Below, piece by piece: positions 15,719 through 23,746 of a stretch of 64,000 nucleotides of DNA. The notes beneath the pieces are model-generated. The model was not told the origin of the DNA, did no database searches, and was given only the letters and a program-made list of their open reading frames with translations. Positions within the stretch are counted from its first letter, which is position 1, and the number at the start of each line of letters is the position of its first letter. The DNA is taken from positions 1-64,000 of the forward strand of contig NZ_JAFIFD010000033.1 of NCBI RefSeq assembly GCF_020832205.1, written 5' to 3'. A program made the translations under genes and the position numbers. This stretch comes from Exiguobacterium sp. (GTDB lineage Bacteria; Bacillota; Bacilli; Exiguobacteriales; Exiguobacteriaceae).

Positions 15719-16456
15719 ATGGAAACGATTCAAGTCGAACGGCGCAACAGGGTAGGGTGGCTCAAATGGAATCGTCCTGAAAAATTGAACGCCTTGAACG
15801 CGACACTTTTACGAGAAGCGGCCGAGGGGCTCCTCGCGCTCGAGTCTGACGATGAAGTGCGTGTTATCGTGCTCGTCGGGGAAGGACGCGCCTTCTCGTC
15901 CGGGCAAGACTTGACGATCGAGAGCGATGCCGACTACGGAACGTATTTAGAAGACGTGTACCATCCGCTCGTGCGGGCACTCGAAGGATGCAAGAAGCCC
16001 TTGATCGCGGGCATTCACGGTGTCGTCGCAGGGGCGGGACTCAGTCTAGCGCTTGCGGCCGATGTCCGCATCGTCGCCCGCTCGACGAAGTTCAGCTCAG
16101 CGTTCATCAAAATCGGTCTCGTCGCCGATGCCGGCGGGCCATATCATTTGAGCCGGCTGATGCGTCCGGATCTCGCCCTCGATTGGATGTGGAGCGGTCG
16201 GACGATCGATGCGGAACAAGCGGAACGGTACGGACTCGTCACCGAACTCGTCGAGGATGAGGCGTATCCAACACGTCTCACGGATTACGCCGAATCGCTC
16301 GCAGCGAAGTCGCCGCCGGCCGTGCAAGGGATGAAGGCGCTCCTTCGTACGACATCGTTCGAACAAAGTCTTGAAGAAGAAATCCACTGGCAACGCGAGT
16401 GCGGCAAGACCGAAGTCCATCAACAGGCGATGCAAGCGTTTTTAAGCAAAAAATAA
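15719..16456 (+). CDS. Enoyl-CoA hydratase/isomerase family protein (PaaG-like)
   Basis: A 245-residue crotonase. The CoA-binding and oxyanion-hole parts are present: GRAFSSGQDL and HGVVAGAGLSLALAADVRI. The region IGLVADAGGPYHLSRL has Asp where true hydratases carry the second catalytic Glu, which is the PaaG type of isomerase. The likely reaction is isomerisation or hydration of an acyl-CoA; the substrate is open. GGGGGA lies 10 bases before the ATG at 15719. Monocistronic, with a FadR-like palindrome upstream, hinting at a role in fatty-acid breakdown. Confidence 0.88.
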   Translation: METIQVERRNRVGWLKWNRPEKLNALNATLLREAAEGLLALESDDEVRVIVLVGEGRAFSSGQDLTIESDADYGTYLEDVYHPLVRALEGCKKPLIAGIHGVVAGAGLSLALAADVRIVARSTKFSSAFIKIGLVADAGGPYHLSRLMRPDLALDWMWSGRTIDAEQAERYGLVTELVEDEAYPTRLTDYAESLAAKSPPAVQGMKALLRTTSFEQSLEEEIHWQRECGKTEVHQQAMQAFLSKK

Positions 16457-16489
16457 GAGAAGCGGTCAACACGACCGCTTCTCTTATTT
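16451..16489. terminator. Bidirectional terminator between crotonase and MATE genes
   Basis: A 17-bp perfect stem (AAATAAGAGAAGCGGTC and complement) with loop AACAC. The A- and T-rich flanks let it serve both convergent genes. Confidence 0.9.
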
Positions 16490-16492
16490 TGA

Positions 16493-17851
16493 TTATGAAG
16501 CTGGTTTCGGTTCGAATTGGAACCCTTTCTGTTGCCACGTCCCATACTTCCAGCGACGGAAGGCGAAGAAGCCGCGGAACCACTCATCGAGTGAGAAGGC
16601 GAGCCAAATACCGAGAATGCCGAGCCCCATTTGGAGACCGAACACGTAGCTGAAGACGACGGCGACGCCCCACATCGAGGCGATTCCGATCATGACCGGG
16701 AAGCGGACGTCACCGACCGATTTAAGCGATCCCATCAAGACGATGTTCATGGCACGACCAGGCTCGAGGATGAGTGTCGCCCACAGGATTGGGATGCCGA
16801 CGGCGATAATATCCGGGTTCGACGTGAACAAGCCGAGCAGCGACTTTCCGAACACGGCGAGACCGAGCGATGCGACGAGTGACGAGAACATGGCGATCTT
16901 CAGCGTCCGGACGGCGCGGGTGTAGGCTTCCTTGAACCGTTTCCCGCCGATATCCCGGGCGATGAGCAATTGTGTCCCTTGCGCGATGGCGACAGTGAAC
17001 AGGAACGCGAGCATCGACAAGTTCATGACGTACACACGGGCGGCCAGTGACGCTTCTCCCATCGTGGCGATGAACCCGGTGATGATGATTTGAGAGAACT
17101 GATACGACAAGTTCTCACCGGCGGATGGTACCCCAATTTGAAGGAGCGCCTTGATGTCATCACCTTGCGGGCGAATCAACTCTTTGATCGGGAAACGGAG
17201 CATGAGACGCCGTTTGACGATCCAGAACAAGAGTACCATCGCCGCAAAACGTGCGATGACGATAGCCCATGCGACACCGGCGACGCCTGTCACCGGCAAA
17301 CCGAACCATCCGGTGACGGCAAGCATCGCCCCGATGGCCGTGATGATGTCGATGAGGAGCGTCGCAAGCATGGCGTGTTTCGTCATGCCGTGGCTGCGAA
17401 GGACGGCGCTCAGTGCCATGATGAGCGCTTCGGTGAAGAGGGACAGGCCGACGATTTGCAAGAACAACAGACCGTGGGCGAACAGCTCATCGGATAAGCC
17501 GAAAAGACGAAGGAACGTCTCACCGAACAAGAAGACGACGGCGACCATGACGACGCCGAGCCACATGTTCAGGCTGACGGCGGAACGAGCGAAATCGCGG
17601 CTCTTCTTCATCCGACCGGCACCGATCGCCTGACCGATCAAGATGGTCGCACCGACTGAGGTGACGCTGAAGACGATCAAGAAGACGTTCAACAATTGGT
17701 TGGCGACCCCGACCGCTGAGGCGGCGGCATCGGAGTAATGGGCGAGCATGAGCGTGGCGATGATCCCTGTCCCCATATGGAGCGCGAGCTCGATGAAAAT
17801 CGGCCACGATATTTTGAATAAGCTGAGCTGTTCGGTGTCTTTGTTCGGCAT
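16493..17851 (-). CDS. MATE family multidrug efflux transporter
   Basis: A 452-residue transporter with twelve predicted membrane helices in two homologous halves, as in NorM/MepA exporters. Family pieces include ISWPIFIELALHMGTGI in the first helix, GQAIGAGRMKKSRDFARSA after helix 2, and IGVPSAGENLSYQFSQIII at the start of the second half. Such pumps export cationic drugs or metabolites using a sodium or proton gradient; the substrate here is unknown. ATG at 17851 follows AAGGGAG. An 8-codon frame with a strong ribosome site lies 41 bases upstream, which could be a regulatory leader. Confidence 0.9.
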   Translation of the reverse strand: MPNKDTEQLSLFKISWPIFIELALHMGTGIIATLMLAHYSDAAASAVGVANQLLNVFLIVFSVTSVGATILIGQAIGAGRMKKSRDFARSAVSLNMWLGVVMVAVVFLFGETFLRLFGLSDELFAHGLLFLQIVGLSLFTEALIMALSAVLRSHGMTKHAMLATLLIDIITAIGAMLAVTGWFGLPVTGVAGVAWAIVIARFAAMVLLFWIVKRRLMLRFPIKELIRPQGDDIKALLQIGVPSAGENLSYQFSQIIITGFIATMGEASLAARVYVMNLSMLAFLFTVAIAQGTQLLIARDIGGKRFKEAYTRAVRTLKIAMFSSLVASLGLAVFGKSLLGLFTSNPDIIAVGIPILWATLILEPGRAMNIVLMGSLKSVGDVRFPVMIGIASMWGVAVVFSYVFGLQMGLGILGIWLAFSLDEWFRGFFAFRRWKYGTWQQKGFQFEPKPAS

Positions 17852-17892
17852 GTGTATTCTCCCTTGTTTCTACAATTCTCTCTATGAAATAT

Positions 17893-17919
17893 TTACGATT
17901 TAAAATTCACAAATGTCAT
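17893..17919 (-). CDS. Possible 8-codon leader peptide upstream of the MATE gene
   Basis: On the minus strand an AAAAGGAG ribosome site is followed at 5-6 bases by ATG and seven more codons (MTFVNFKS) before TAA. It ends 41 bases before the MATE start. Position and strength resemble leader peptides of drug-inducible resistance genes, but no clear alternative hairpins were seen, so this could be chance. Confidence 0.3.
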   Translation of the reverse strand: MTFVNFKS

Positions 17920-17970
17920 GTTACTCCTTTTGAAATGAAAAAGAAAGGGATTTGGTAAATTATTTTCAAC

Positions 17971-17997
17971 AAAAAAAACACCTGCCGAAGCAGGTGT
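17971..17997 (-). terminator. Terminator after the GH13 gene
   Basis: Stem ACACCTGC with GCAGGTGT and CGAA loop (TTCG on the minus strand), running into a long T run on the minus strand (A run 17971-17978). It lies just beyond the GH13 stop. Confidence 0.9.
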
Positions 17998-18007
17998 TTG
18001 TAGAAAA

Positions 18008-19792
18008 TCATTTCATCTTCAAAATCGTCGTTCCGTAAGGAGCAAGTTCGACTTCAAGCGACTCCAAATCGCGGTCGTTGAGCAAGTCGTAAGCGCTTCC
18101 TGTGTGGCCGAGCGGGTTGAGGATTGATGTCGTGTCTGAGTTATTGAAGTATATCAAATACGTCTCGTCTTTCGTGCACCGTTCGATGATAAGTGCATTG
18201 TCTTCGTCATCGACGAGGTTAAAGCGATACGTGCCGGAATTGGCGAGTACCGGATGGTCTTTGCGCAGTTGGATCAACTTCTTCGTGAAGTGGAACAACT
18301 CGCGGTCTTCTTGTTCCTCGTCCCATGGCATGCAGCGTCGGCAGCCTGGATCTTGTTCTCCTTCGAGTCCAATCTCATCCCCATAATAAATACATGGGCT
18401 GCCTGTATACGTGAGCATCGATGTCATGAGGAGTTTGAACTTGCCTTTATGACCTTTCGTTCTCGTCAAGGCACGTGGTGTGTCGTGGGAGTCAATCAAG
18501 TTGAACGTCACTTCGTTCACGTTCATCGTGTTCATCATCTCGACGCGCGTCAGTTCGTCTCGGAACTGGGACGCCGTTGTCCGGTCGAGCGCGAAATAGT
18601 TCAAGCTCGCGTTCGTGAACGGGTAGTTCATGACTGCATCCAACTGATCGCCTTTAAGCCATGGTTGGGCGTCATGCCAAATCTCGCCGAGGATGTAGGC
18701 GTCCGGGTTCGCTTGTTTCACGGTACTGCGGAAGTCTCGCCAGAACGCATGGTCGACTTCGTTAGCGACGTCTAGGCGCCACCCATCGATGCCGAACTCC
18801 TCGATCCAATAACGCGCAACTTCTAATAAGTAAGCTTTGAGCGCAGGGTGCTCGGTGTTAATTTTCGGCATGTTCTTTTCGAACGCGAACGTGTCGTAGT
18901 TCGGCTTCGGCGTCGTCTCAATTGGGAAGTCACGCAAGTAGAACCAATCTCGATACTCAGAGTGGGGACCGTTCTCGACGACGTCTTGGAACCACGGATG
19001 GTGGTACCCGACGTGGTTGAACACGGCGTCGAGCATGACTTTGATCCCGTTCGCATGAAGCAAATCGACGAGTTCTTTAAATTTCTCTTTCGTCCCGAAC
19101 TGCGGATCAATCTCCATATAATCGAGCGTGTCGTATTTATGGTTCGTCGTCGCTTTGAAGATCGGGCAGAAATAAATGCCGGTAATCCCAAGGTCGACGA
19201 GATGGTCGATGTGGTCGATGACCCCTTGGAAATCCCCTCCGAAGAAGTTTGTGATCGTCGGCTCGGTACTGTTCCACGGAAGCGTCTCTTCTGGATTGAG
19301 CGACGGATCACCGTTTGCGAACCGGTCCGGGAAGATTTGATACCATACCGTGTCTTTCACCCAAGAAGGTGCGTGGAAAATATCGATCGGGTTGATGAAC
19401 GGGATACAGAAGTAGTACCCGGTATCGTCGAGCGGTTTATCCTCGAACCAGCCTTTCTCTGTGAAGACGGCCGTTTCGTTGCCGTCATGAAGACGGAAGC
19501 CGTAGCGGAGACGGCGGAACGGAGGCTTGATTGCGATGAACCAATAGTCGTATTGGTCATCGTGGCCGATTTTCTCCATCGGTGTCTCGAACGTGCGCCA
19601 GTAGCTTGGCTTGTCCGGGTCGAAGTTCCACATGGCTGGATCTTCCGAGTGCCAGTCGTAAGGGTCGTTCCAAATTAAGTCAACTGATTGGATATCATTT
19701 CTTTTTGTATGAAAACGAATGTGAATCGTCTCCCGGTCATACTTATAAACGAAAGGGGACATGGCGCGATGATAAATAGCTTCTTTGATCAA
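18008..19792 (-). CDS. Neopullulanase/cyclomaltodextrinase-type GH13 enzyme
   Basis: A 594-residue intracellular alpha-glucan hydrolase. An N-terminal beta-sandwich domain (about 1-125, CBM34-like) precedes the catalytic barrel, the layout of cyclomaltodextrinase, neopullulanase and maltogenic amylase (GH13_20). Catalytic regions: DAVFNH (D255), GWRLDVANE with nucleophile D341, GEIWH with acid E370, and IDSHDT with D437. No signal peptide. A TTG start at 19792 follows AAAGGA by about 10 bases; the ATG at 19762 has no ribosome site. Likely role: trimming imported cyclodextrins and maltodextrins to maltose. Divergent from the transporter operon and flanked by LacI-type operators. Confidence 0.9.
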   Translation of the reverse strand: MIKEAIYHRAMSPFVYKYDRETIHIRFHTKRNDIQSVDLIWNDPYDWHSEDPAMWNFDPDKPSYWRTFETPMEKIGHDDQYDYWFIAIKPPFRRLRYGFRLHDGNETAVFTEKGWFEDKPLDDTGYYFCIPFINPIDIFHAPSWVKDTVWYQIFPDRFANGDPSLNPEETLPWNSTEPTITNFFGGDFQGVIDHIDHLVDLGITGIYFCPIFKATTNHKYDTLDYMEIDPQFGTKEKFKELVDLLHANGIKVMLDAVFNHVGYHHPWFQDVVENGPHSEYRDWFYLRDFPIETTPKPNYDTFAFEKNMPKINTEHPALKAYLLEVARYWIEEFGIDGWRLDVANEVDHAFWRDFRSTVKQANPDAYILGEIWHDAQPWLKGDQLDAVMNYPFTNASLNYFALDRTTASQFRDELTRVEMMNTMNVNEVTFNLIDSHDTPRALTRTKGHKGKFKLLMTSMLTYTGSPCIYYGDEIGLEGEQDPGCRRCMPWDEEQEDRELFHFTKKLIQLRKDHPVLANSGTYRFNLVDDEDNALIIERCTKDETYLIYFNNSDTTSILNPLGHTGSAYDLLNDRDLESLEVELAPYGTTILKMK

Positions 19793-19863
19793 GTGAAATC
19801 GTTCCTTTCTCTATTGGGGATATAACCATTTTACACTGTCGGTTCTGAAATGAAACAACAGTT

Positions 19864-19880
19864 GCGAAAACGTTTGCTCA
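19864..19880 (-). promoter_or_regulatory. Weak LacI-type operator before the GH13 gene
   Basis: On the minus strand GAGCAAACGTTTTCGC: a good left half GAGCAAACG as in the operator at 21485 and a weaker right half. It lies about 75 bases upstream of the GH13 start. Confidence 0.45.
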
Positions 19881-19891
19881 AGCAAAGGTTA

Positions 19892-19905
19892 ATAAAGCGT
19901 TTACA
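19892..19905 (-). promoter_or_regulatory. LacI/CcpA-type operator before the GH13 gene
   Basis: ATAAAGCGTTTACA on the plus strand (TGTAAACGCTTTAT on the minus), 12 of 14 matches to the cre consensus TGWAANCGNTNWCA. It lies directly beside a TTGACA (minus strand, 19912-19907), so a bound repressor would block that -35 region. Confidence 0.55.
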
Positions 19906-20007
19906 TTTTGTCAATCGTACATTTCGATAATTATTGAAGAAACGGCGGCAAAAAATTAAAAAAGAGATAAATGGGTTAATGGCAATAAAAAATCCTAAAA
20001 AAAAGAC

Positions 20008-20035
20008 TTGTAAAACGCTTACACAACTGTATAAT
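20008..20035 (+). promoter_or_regulatory. SigA promoter of the maltodextrin operon with internal operator
   Basis: TTGTAA, 16-base spacer, perfect TATAAT. The spacer holds GTAAAACGCTTACA (20010-20023), 12 of 14 matches to a cre/LacI-type operator, so repressor and polymerase would compete. Confidence 0.75.
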
Positions 20036-20052
20036 AAAAATTGAGGTGAGGA

Positions 20053-20066
20053 TGCAAACGTTTTCA
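20053..20066 (+). promoter_or_regulatory. LacI-type operator downstream of the maltodextrin promoter
   Basis: TGCAAACGTTTTCA, 13 of 14 matches to the cre consensus and close to known MalR operators. It sits about 10-25 bases after the expected transcription start. Confidence 0.65.
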
Positions 20067-20069
20067 CTG

Positions 20070-20110
20070 AACGACTGATTTCGTAGCGGAGTTGAATAAA
20101 ATCAGTCGTT
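20070..20110 (+). promoter_or_regulatory. 12-bp hairpin in the mRNA leader of the maltodextrin operon
   Basis: AACGACTGATTT (20070-20081) pairs perfectly with AAATCAGTCGTT (20099-20110) around a 17-base loop. There is no T run, so it is not a terminator. It lies between the operator and the ribosome site and may stabilise the transcript. Confidence 0.5.
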
Positions 20111-20164
20111 CGGTACGATTGCGCAAATCTGACCATACTAATTTCCTTGGGGAGGTTTTTCATC

Positions 20165-21430
20165 ATGAAGATGAAAAAGATGGTAGCAGGACTTTCAACA
20201 GCAGTATTCGCATTCGGTGCACTTGCTGCATGTGGTGGCGGTACGGATAACGGTTCGACGAACGAAGGCGGTTCTTCTAGCGAGAACAAGCCAGAAAAAA
20301 TCGTAATCTGGGAAGATATTGAAAAGTCGGAAACGACGAAAGAAGTTGCGAAGGCGTTTGAAGAAGAGCATGGCGTGAAAGTCGAAGTTGTCGAAGTACA
20401 AATGACAGACCAAAAAGACAAACTCGCGCTTGACGGTCCGGCCGGTAAAGGTCCAGACATCGTCCTCGTCCCACACGACCAAATCGGAACGATCGCTGAC
20501 CAAGGTCACTTGAACCCGCTCGCTGACGAAGGCGCACTTGACGCGTTCACAGACGCTTCGAAGTCAGCTGTCATGTTCGACGGTCAAGCTTACGGTTACC
20601 CGAAATCAGTTGAAACACCAGTCCTCATGTTCAACAAGGACTTAGTGTCTGAAGCACCTGCGACAATGGATGAATTGTACGAATTGTCGAACGACGTAAA
20701 AGGTGATGGCGAGTACGGTTTCCTCGGTCTTTGGGATAACTTCTACTTCGCACACGGCGTCATCGCTGGCTTCGGCGGTTACGTGTTCAAAGAAGATGGC
20801 GGCGCGCTCGACCCTAACGACATCGGCTTGAACAACGAAGGCGCAGTTGAAGGATTTGACTACATCGGCAAATGGTACCAAGAAGGCCTCTTCCCTAAAG
20901 GGTTGATCGGCGAGTCTGGCGGCCAAGCGATGGACCAACTCTTCACTGAGAAGAAAGCACACACAGTCATGAACGGACCATGGGCCGTAGCTGGTTACCA
21001 AGATGCCGGCGTCAACCTCGGAGCGGCTGCAATGCCAACACTTCCGAACGGTGAGCCAATCAAGACGTTCATGGGCGTGAAGACGTACGCGCTCTCAGCT
21101 TACACAGAGAACCAAGAGTGGGCTGAAATGTTCCTCGCAGAACTTACGAACGAAGAGAACGCATTGAAAATGTTTGAAGCTTACAACGAGATCCCACCAG
21201 TAGCTGCTCTTGAGTCGAACGAGACAATCACGTCGAACGAAGTAGCGAAAGCGGTATTCGATCAAGCAACAAACGCGATCCCAATGCCTAACATTCCTGA
21301 AATGGGACAAGTTTGGGAGCCAATGGCACAAGCACTTCAGCTCGTGGCAACTGGCAAGCAAGATGCACAAAAATCAGCTGACGATGCTGTAAAAGTCATC
21401 GAGCAACAAATCCAAGCGAACAACCAATAA
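20165..21430 (+). CDS. mdxE: Maltose/maltodextrin ABC transporter substrate-binding lipoprotein
   Basis: A 421-residue MalE-type binding protein. A lipoprotein signal peptide (MKMKKMVAGLSTAVFAF, then GALAAC) puts the lipid-modified cysteine at C23. The mature start is glycine/serine rich, then KIVIWEDIEKSET begins the first lobe; GPDIVLVPHDQIG and VMNGPWAVAGYQDAGV are typical of family 1 oligosaccharide-binding proteins. ATG at 20165 is chosen: GGGGAGG ends 9 bases before it. It captures maltodextrins outside the membrane for the two permeases downstream. A hairpin after the gene may set its level above that of the permeases. Confidence 0.93.
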   Translation: MKMKKMVAGLSTAVFAFGALAACGGGTDNGSTNEGGSSSENKPEKIVIWEDIEKSETTKEVAKAFEEEHGVKVEVVEVQMTDQKDKLALDGPAGKGPDIVLVPHDQIGTIADQGHLNPLADEGALDAFTDASKSAVMFDGQAYGYPKSVETPVLMFNKDLVSEAPATMDELYELSNDVKGDGEYGFLGLWDNFYFAHGVIAGFGGYVFKEDGGALDPNDIGLNNEGAVEGFDYIGKWYQEGLFPKGLIGESGGQAMDQLFTEKKAHTVMNGPWAVAGYQDAGVNLGAAAMPTLPNGEPIKTFMGVKTYALSAYTENQEWAEMFLAELTNEENALKMFEAYNEIPPVAALESNETITSNEVAKAVFDQATNAIPMPNIPEMGQVWEPMAQALQLVATGKQDAQKSADDAVKVIEQQIQANNQ

Positions 21431-21444
21431 GGAACTGAAATGAT

Positions 21445-21468
21445 GGGGTACGCCGACTGGCGTTCCCC
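21445..21468 (+). promoter_or_regulatory. Hairpin between mdxE and mdxF (mRNA processing or partial terminator)
   Basis: GGGGTACGCC with GGCGTTCCCC, 4-base loop, one mismatch, followed by CCTCATTTTCTAG rather than a clean T run. Such intercistronic hairpins often protect the binding-protein mRNA. Confidence 0.6.
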
Positions 21469-21484
21469 CTCATTTTCTAGAATT

Positions 21485-21500
21485 GAGCAAACGCTTGCTC
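21485..21500 (+). promoter_or_regulatory. LacI-type operator inside the maltodextrin operon
   Basis: GAGCAAACGCTTGCTC, arms match at 7 of 8 positions around the centre. A further copy of the half-site in reverse, TTTGCTCAA, follows at 21508-21516, so a longer stem with AATTGAGCAAA is possible. It lies 35 bases before mdxF. Confidence 0.6.
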
Positions 21501-21535
21501 GATTGATTTGCTCAAATTGAAAGGAGAAATTGAGG

Positions 21536-22888
21536 ATGGCTTCAATTGCGAACCCTAAAACGCCGGAGCAACGCCCGGACAAACCGACCAACCATGCTCG
21601 GAACGCCGCATTACTCTCGATCATTCCGGGAGCCGGACAGTTCTATAATAATCAACGTGCGAAAGCGATCGCTTTCTTTATCGTCATCATGTCTTATTTC
21701 GCAGTAAACTACGATCTATTTTTCAAAGGCGCGGGCGCAGGACCTGGCGACCGTGGTGGCCTTTGGGGATTGATCACGCTTGGCGAAGTAGCAGGACCTC
21801 GTAACGACCACTCCATCTTCTTGATGGTAGAAGGTATTGTCGCATTAATCTTACTGTTCTTCGGGATTGCGTTTTATATCTGGAACATTCGTGACGCTTA
21901 CCGAGTCGGTCGCATTCGTGATCAGCACCTAAACGTGCCATCGTTCCAAGTGCAGCTTCGCAACTTGCGTGACCACGGATTCCCATACTTGATGTTGATC
22001 CCGTCACTCATCTTGCTCGTCTTCACTGTCGTCTTACCGCTTATCTTCACGTTCTTGATCGCTTTCACGAACTACCGCTATAACAACGCACCACCGGCGA
22101 AACTCGTCGAGTGGGTCGGGTTCAGCAACTTCACGAGCATCTTCCAAATCGACATCTGGCGTGATACGTTCGTCAGCGTTCTCGGTTGGACGCTCGTCTG
22201 GACGGTCGCTTCAACGGTCGGTGTCATCGCGATCGGGATTTTCCTCGCGGTTCTCTTGAACCAAGAAGGGCTCAAGTTCCGTCGTTTGTTCCGTTCGATT
22301 TTGATTTTGTCGTGGGCCGTACCGGCGTTCATCACGATCTTGATTTTCCGCTCGATGTTCAACGAATCGTTCGGCGTGTTCAACACGACGATCCTTCCGG
22401 CGTTCGGGCTTGATCCGATCAGTTGGATGACCGATCCGACGGCGACGCGAAGCGCGCTCATCTTGATTCAGTGGTGGCTCGGCTTCCCGTTCATCATGAC
22501 GCTCATGACCGGTGTGTTGCAGTCGATCCCGGGTGACTTGTATGAAGCCGCGACGATTGACGGCGCGACGATCTTCGACAAGTTCCGCTTGATCACATTA
22601 CCGATGCTCTTGTTCGCAACAGCACCGATTCTCATCACGCAGTTCACGTTCAACTTTAACAACTTCAACTTGATTTATCTCTTCAACGGTGGGGGACCAG
22701 CTGTGCCAGGACAGACGGCCGGCGGTACCGACATCTTGATCTCATGGATTTACAAATTGTCTCTCGGTGCCAACCCGCAATACGGACTTGCGGCTGCGAT
22801 CACGCTCATCTTGTCATTCTTCATCATGACACTTGCCGTCATCCAGTTCCGTCGGACAAAATCTTTCAAAGACGAGGATATGATTTGA
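21536..22888 (+). CDS. mdxF: Maltodextrin ABC transporter permease, MalF type
   Basis: A 450-residue permease with about eight membrane helices. A soluble N-terminal tail precedes GAGQFYNNQRAKAIAFF, the start of the first helix, and a second N-terminal helix pair lies before the six-helix core. The EAA loop that docks to the ATPase reads EAATIDGATIFDKF followed by RLITLPML. ATG at 21536 lies 9 bases after AAAGGAG; the TTG at 21530 is too close. Pairs with MdxG; no ATP-binding subunit is encoded nearby, so a shared MsmX-type ATPase elsewhere is expected. Confidence 0.93.
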   Translation: MASIANPKTPEQRPDKPTNHARNAALLSIIPGAGQFYNNQRAKAIAFFIVIMSYFAVNYDLFFKGAGAGPGDRGGLWGLITLGEVAGPRNDHSIFLMVEGIVALILLFFGIAFYIWNIRDAYRVGRIRDQHLNVPSFQVQLRNLRDHGFPYLMLIPSLILLVFTVVLPLIFTFLIAFTNYRYNNAPPAKLVEWVGFSNFTSIFQIDIWRDTFVSVLGWTLVWTVASTVGVIAIGIFLAVLLNQEGLKFRRLFRSILILSWAVPAFITILIFRSMFNESFGVFNTTILPAFGLDPISWMTDPTATRSALILIQWWLGFPFIMTLMTGVLQSIPGDLYEAATIDGATIFDKFRLITLPMLLFATAPILITQFTFNFNNFNLIYLFNGGGPAVPGQTAGGTDILISWIYKLSLGANPQYGLAAAITLILSFFIMTLAVIQFRRTKSFKDEDMI

Positions 22889-22889
22889 T

Positions 22890-23723
22890 ATGAAAAAACA
22901 AAGACGAATCAATCTAGCGCTCTCGTATGTCATCTTGACGCTTGCGTCGATCATCATACTCTATCCGATGCTTTGGGTAGTGGGGACGTCGTTTAACCCG
23001 GGTCGTACGATTACATCGAAAATCATTCCGGACAACCCGACGCTCATTCACTATAAAAACTTGTTTGATCTAACGATTTCGGATTATAGTTTATGGTATG
23101 TGAATACATTGAAGATTGCCTTCATCACGATGGCGCTCGCGGTCATTCTCGTCACGATCACCGGCTATGTATTCTCGCGTTACCGTTTCGTCGGACGGAA
23201 GAACTCGCTCATCTTGTTCCTCGTCTTGCAAATGGTCCCGCAATTCGTGGCGATCATCGCGATTTACGTGCTTTTGAACATGCTCGGTCTTCTTGACACG
23301 CATACGGCGCTCATCCTGCTGTACGCCGGCGGGGCGATTCCAATGAACACGTATCTCGCCAAAGGTTACTTCGATACGATTCCGAAAGAGCTCGATGAAG
23401 CCGCTCGGATGGATGGTGCCGGTCACCTTCGTATCTTCTGGCAAATTATTTTGCCGCTCGCGAAGCCGATTGTCGCAACGATCGCCCTCTTCAACTTCAT
23501 GGGCCCGTTCAACGACTTCATCTTGGCATCGCTCGTCCTTCGTACACCGGAGAAACAGACGCTTGCGGTTGGTCTTTACAACATGATTTCTCGACAGTTC
23601 GACAACAACTTCACGTTGTTCGCGGCAGGCGCCGTCCTTTCGGCCCTTCCAATCGTGCTCTTGTTCTTCGTGTTCCAGCGCTACTTCGTCTCGGGTCTCA
23701 CTGCAGGTGGTACGAAAGGATAA
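22890..23723 (+). CDS. mdxG: Maltodextrin ABC transporter permease, MalG type
   Basis: A 277-residue permease with six predicted membrane helices. The cytoplasmic EAA loop is EAARMDGAGHLRIFWQIILP, and the C-terminal LFFVFQRYFVSGLTAGGTKG is the classic MalG ending. It starts one base after the mdxF stop. A GAGG lies about 12 bases upstream, so translation is probably coupled to mdxF. Forms the membrane channel with MdxF for maltodextrin uptake. Confidence 0.93.
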   Translation: MKKQRRINLALSYVILTLASIIILYPMLWVVGTSFNPGRTITSKIIPDNPTLIHYKNLFDLTISDYSLWYVNTLKIAFITMALAVILVTITGYVFSRYRFVGRKNSLILFLVLQMVPQFVAIIAIYVLLNMLGLLDTHTALILLYAGGAIPMNTYLAKGYFDTIPKELDEAARMDGAGHLRIFWQIILPLAKPIVATIALFNFMGPFNDFILASLVLRTPEKQTLAVGLYNMISRQFDNNFTLFAAGAVLSALPIVLLFFVFQRYFVSGLTAGGTKG

Positions 23724-23746
23724 TACTCACTTAAGGGGGAAGCGAT

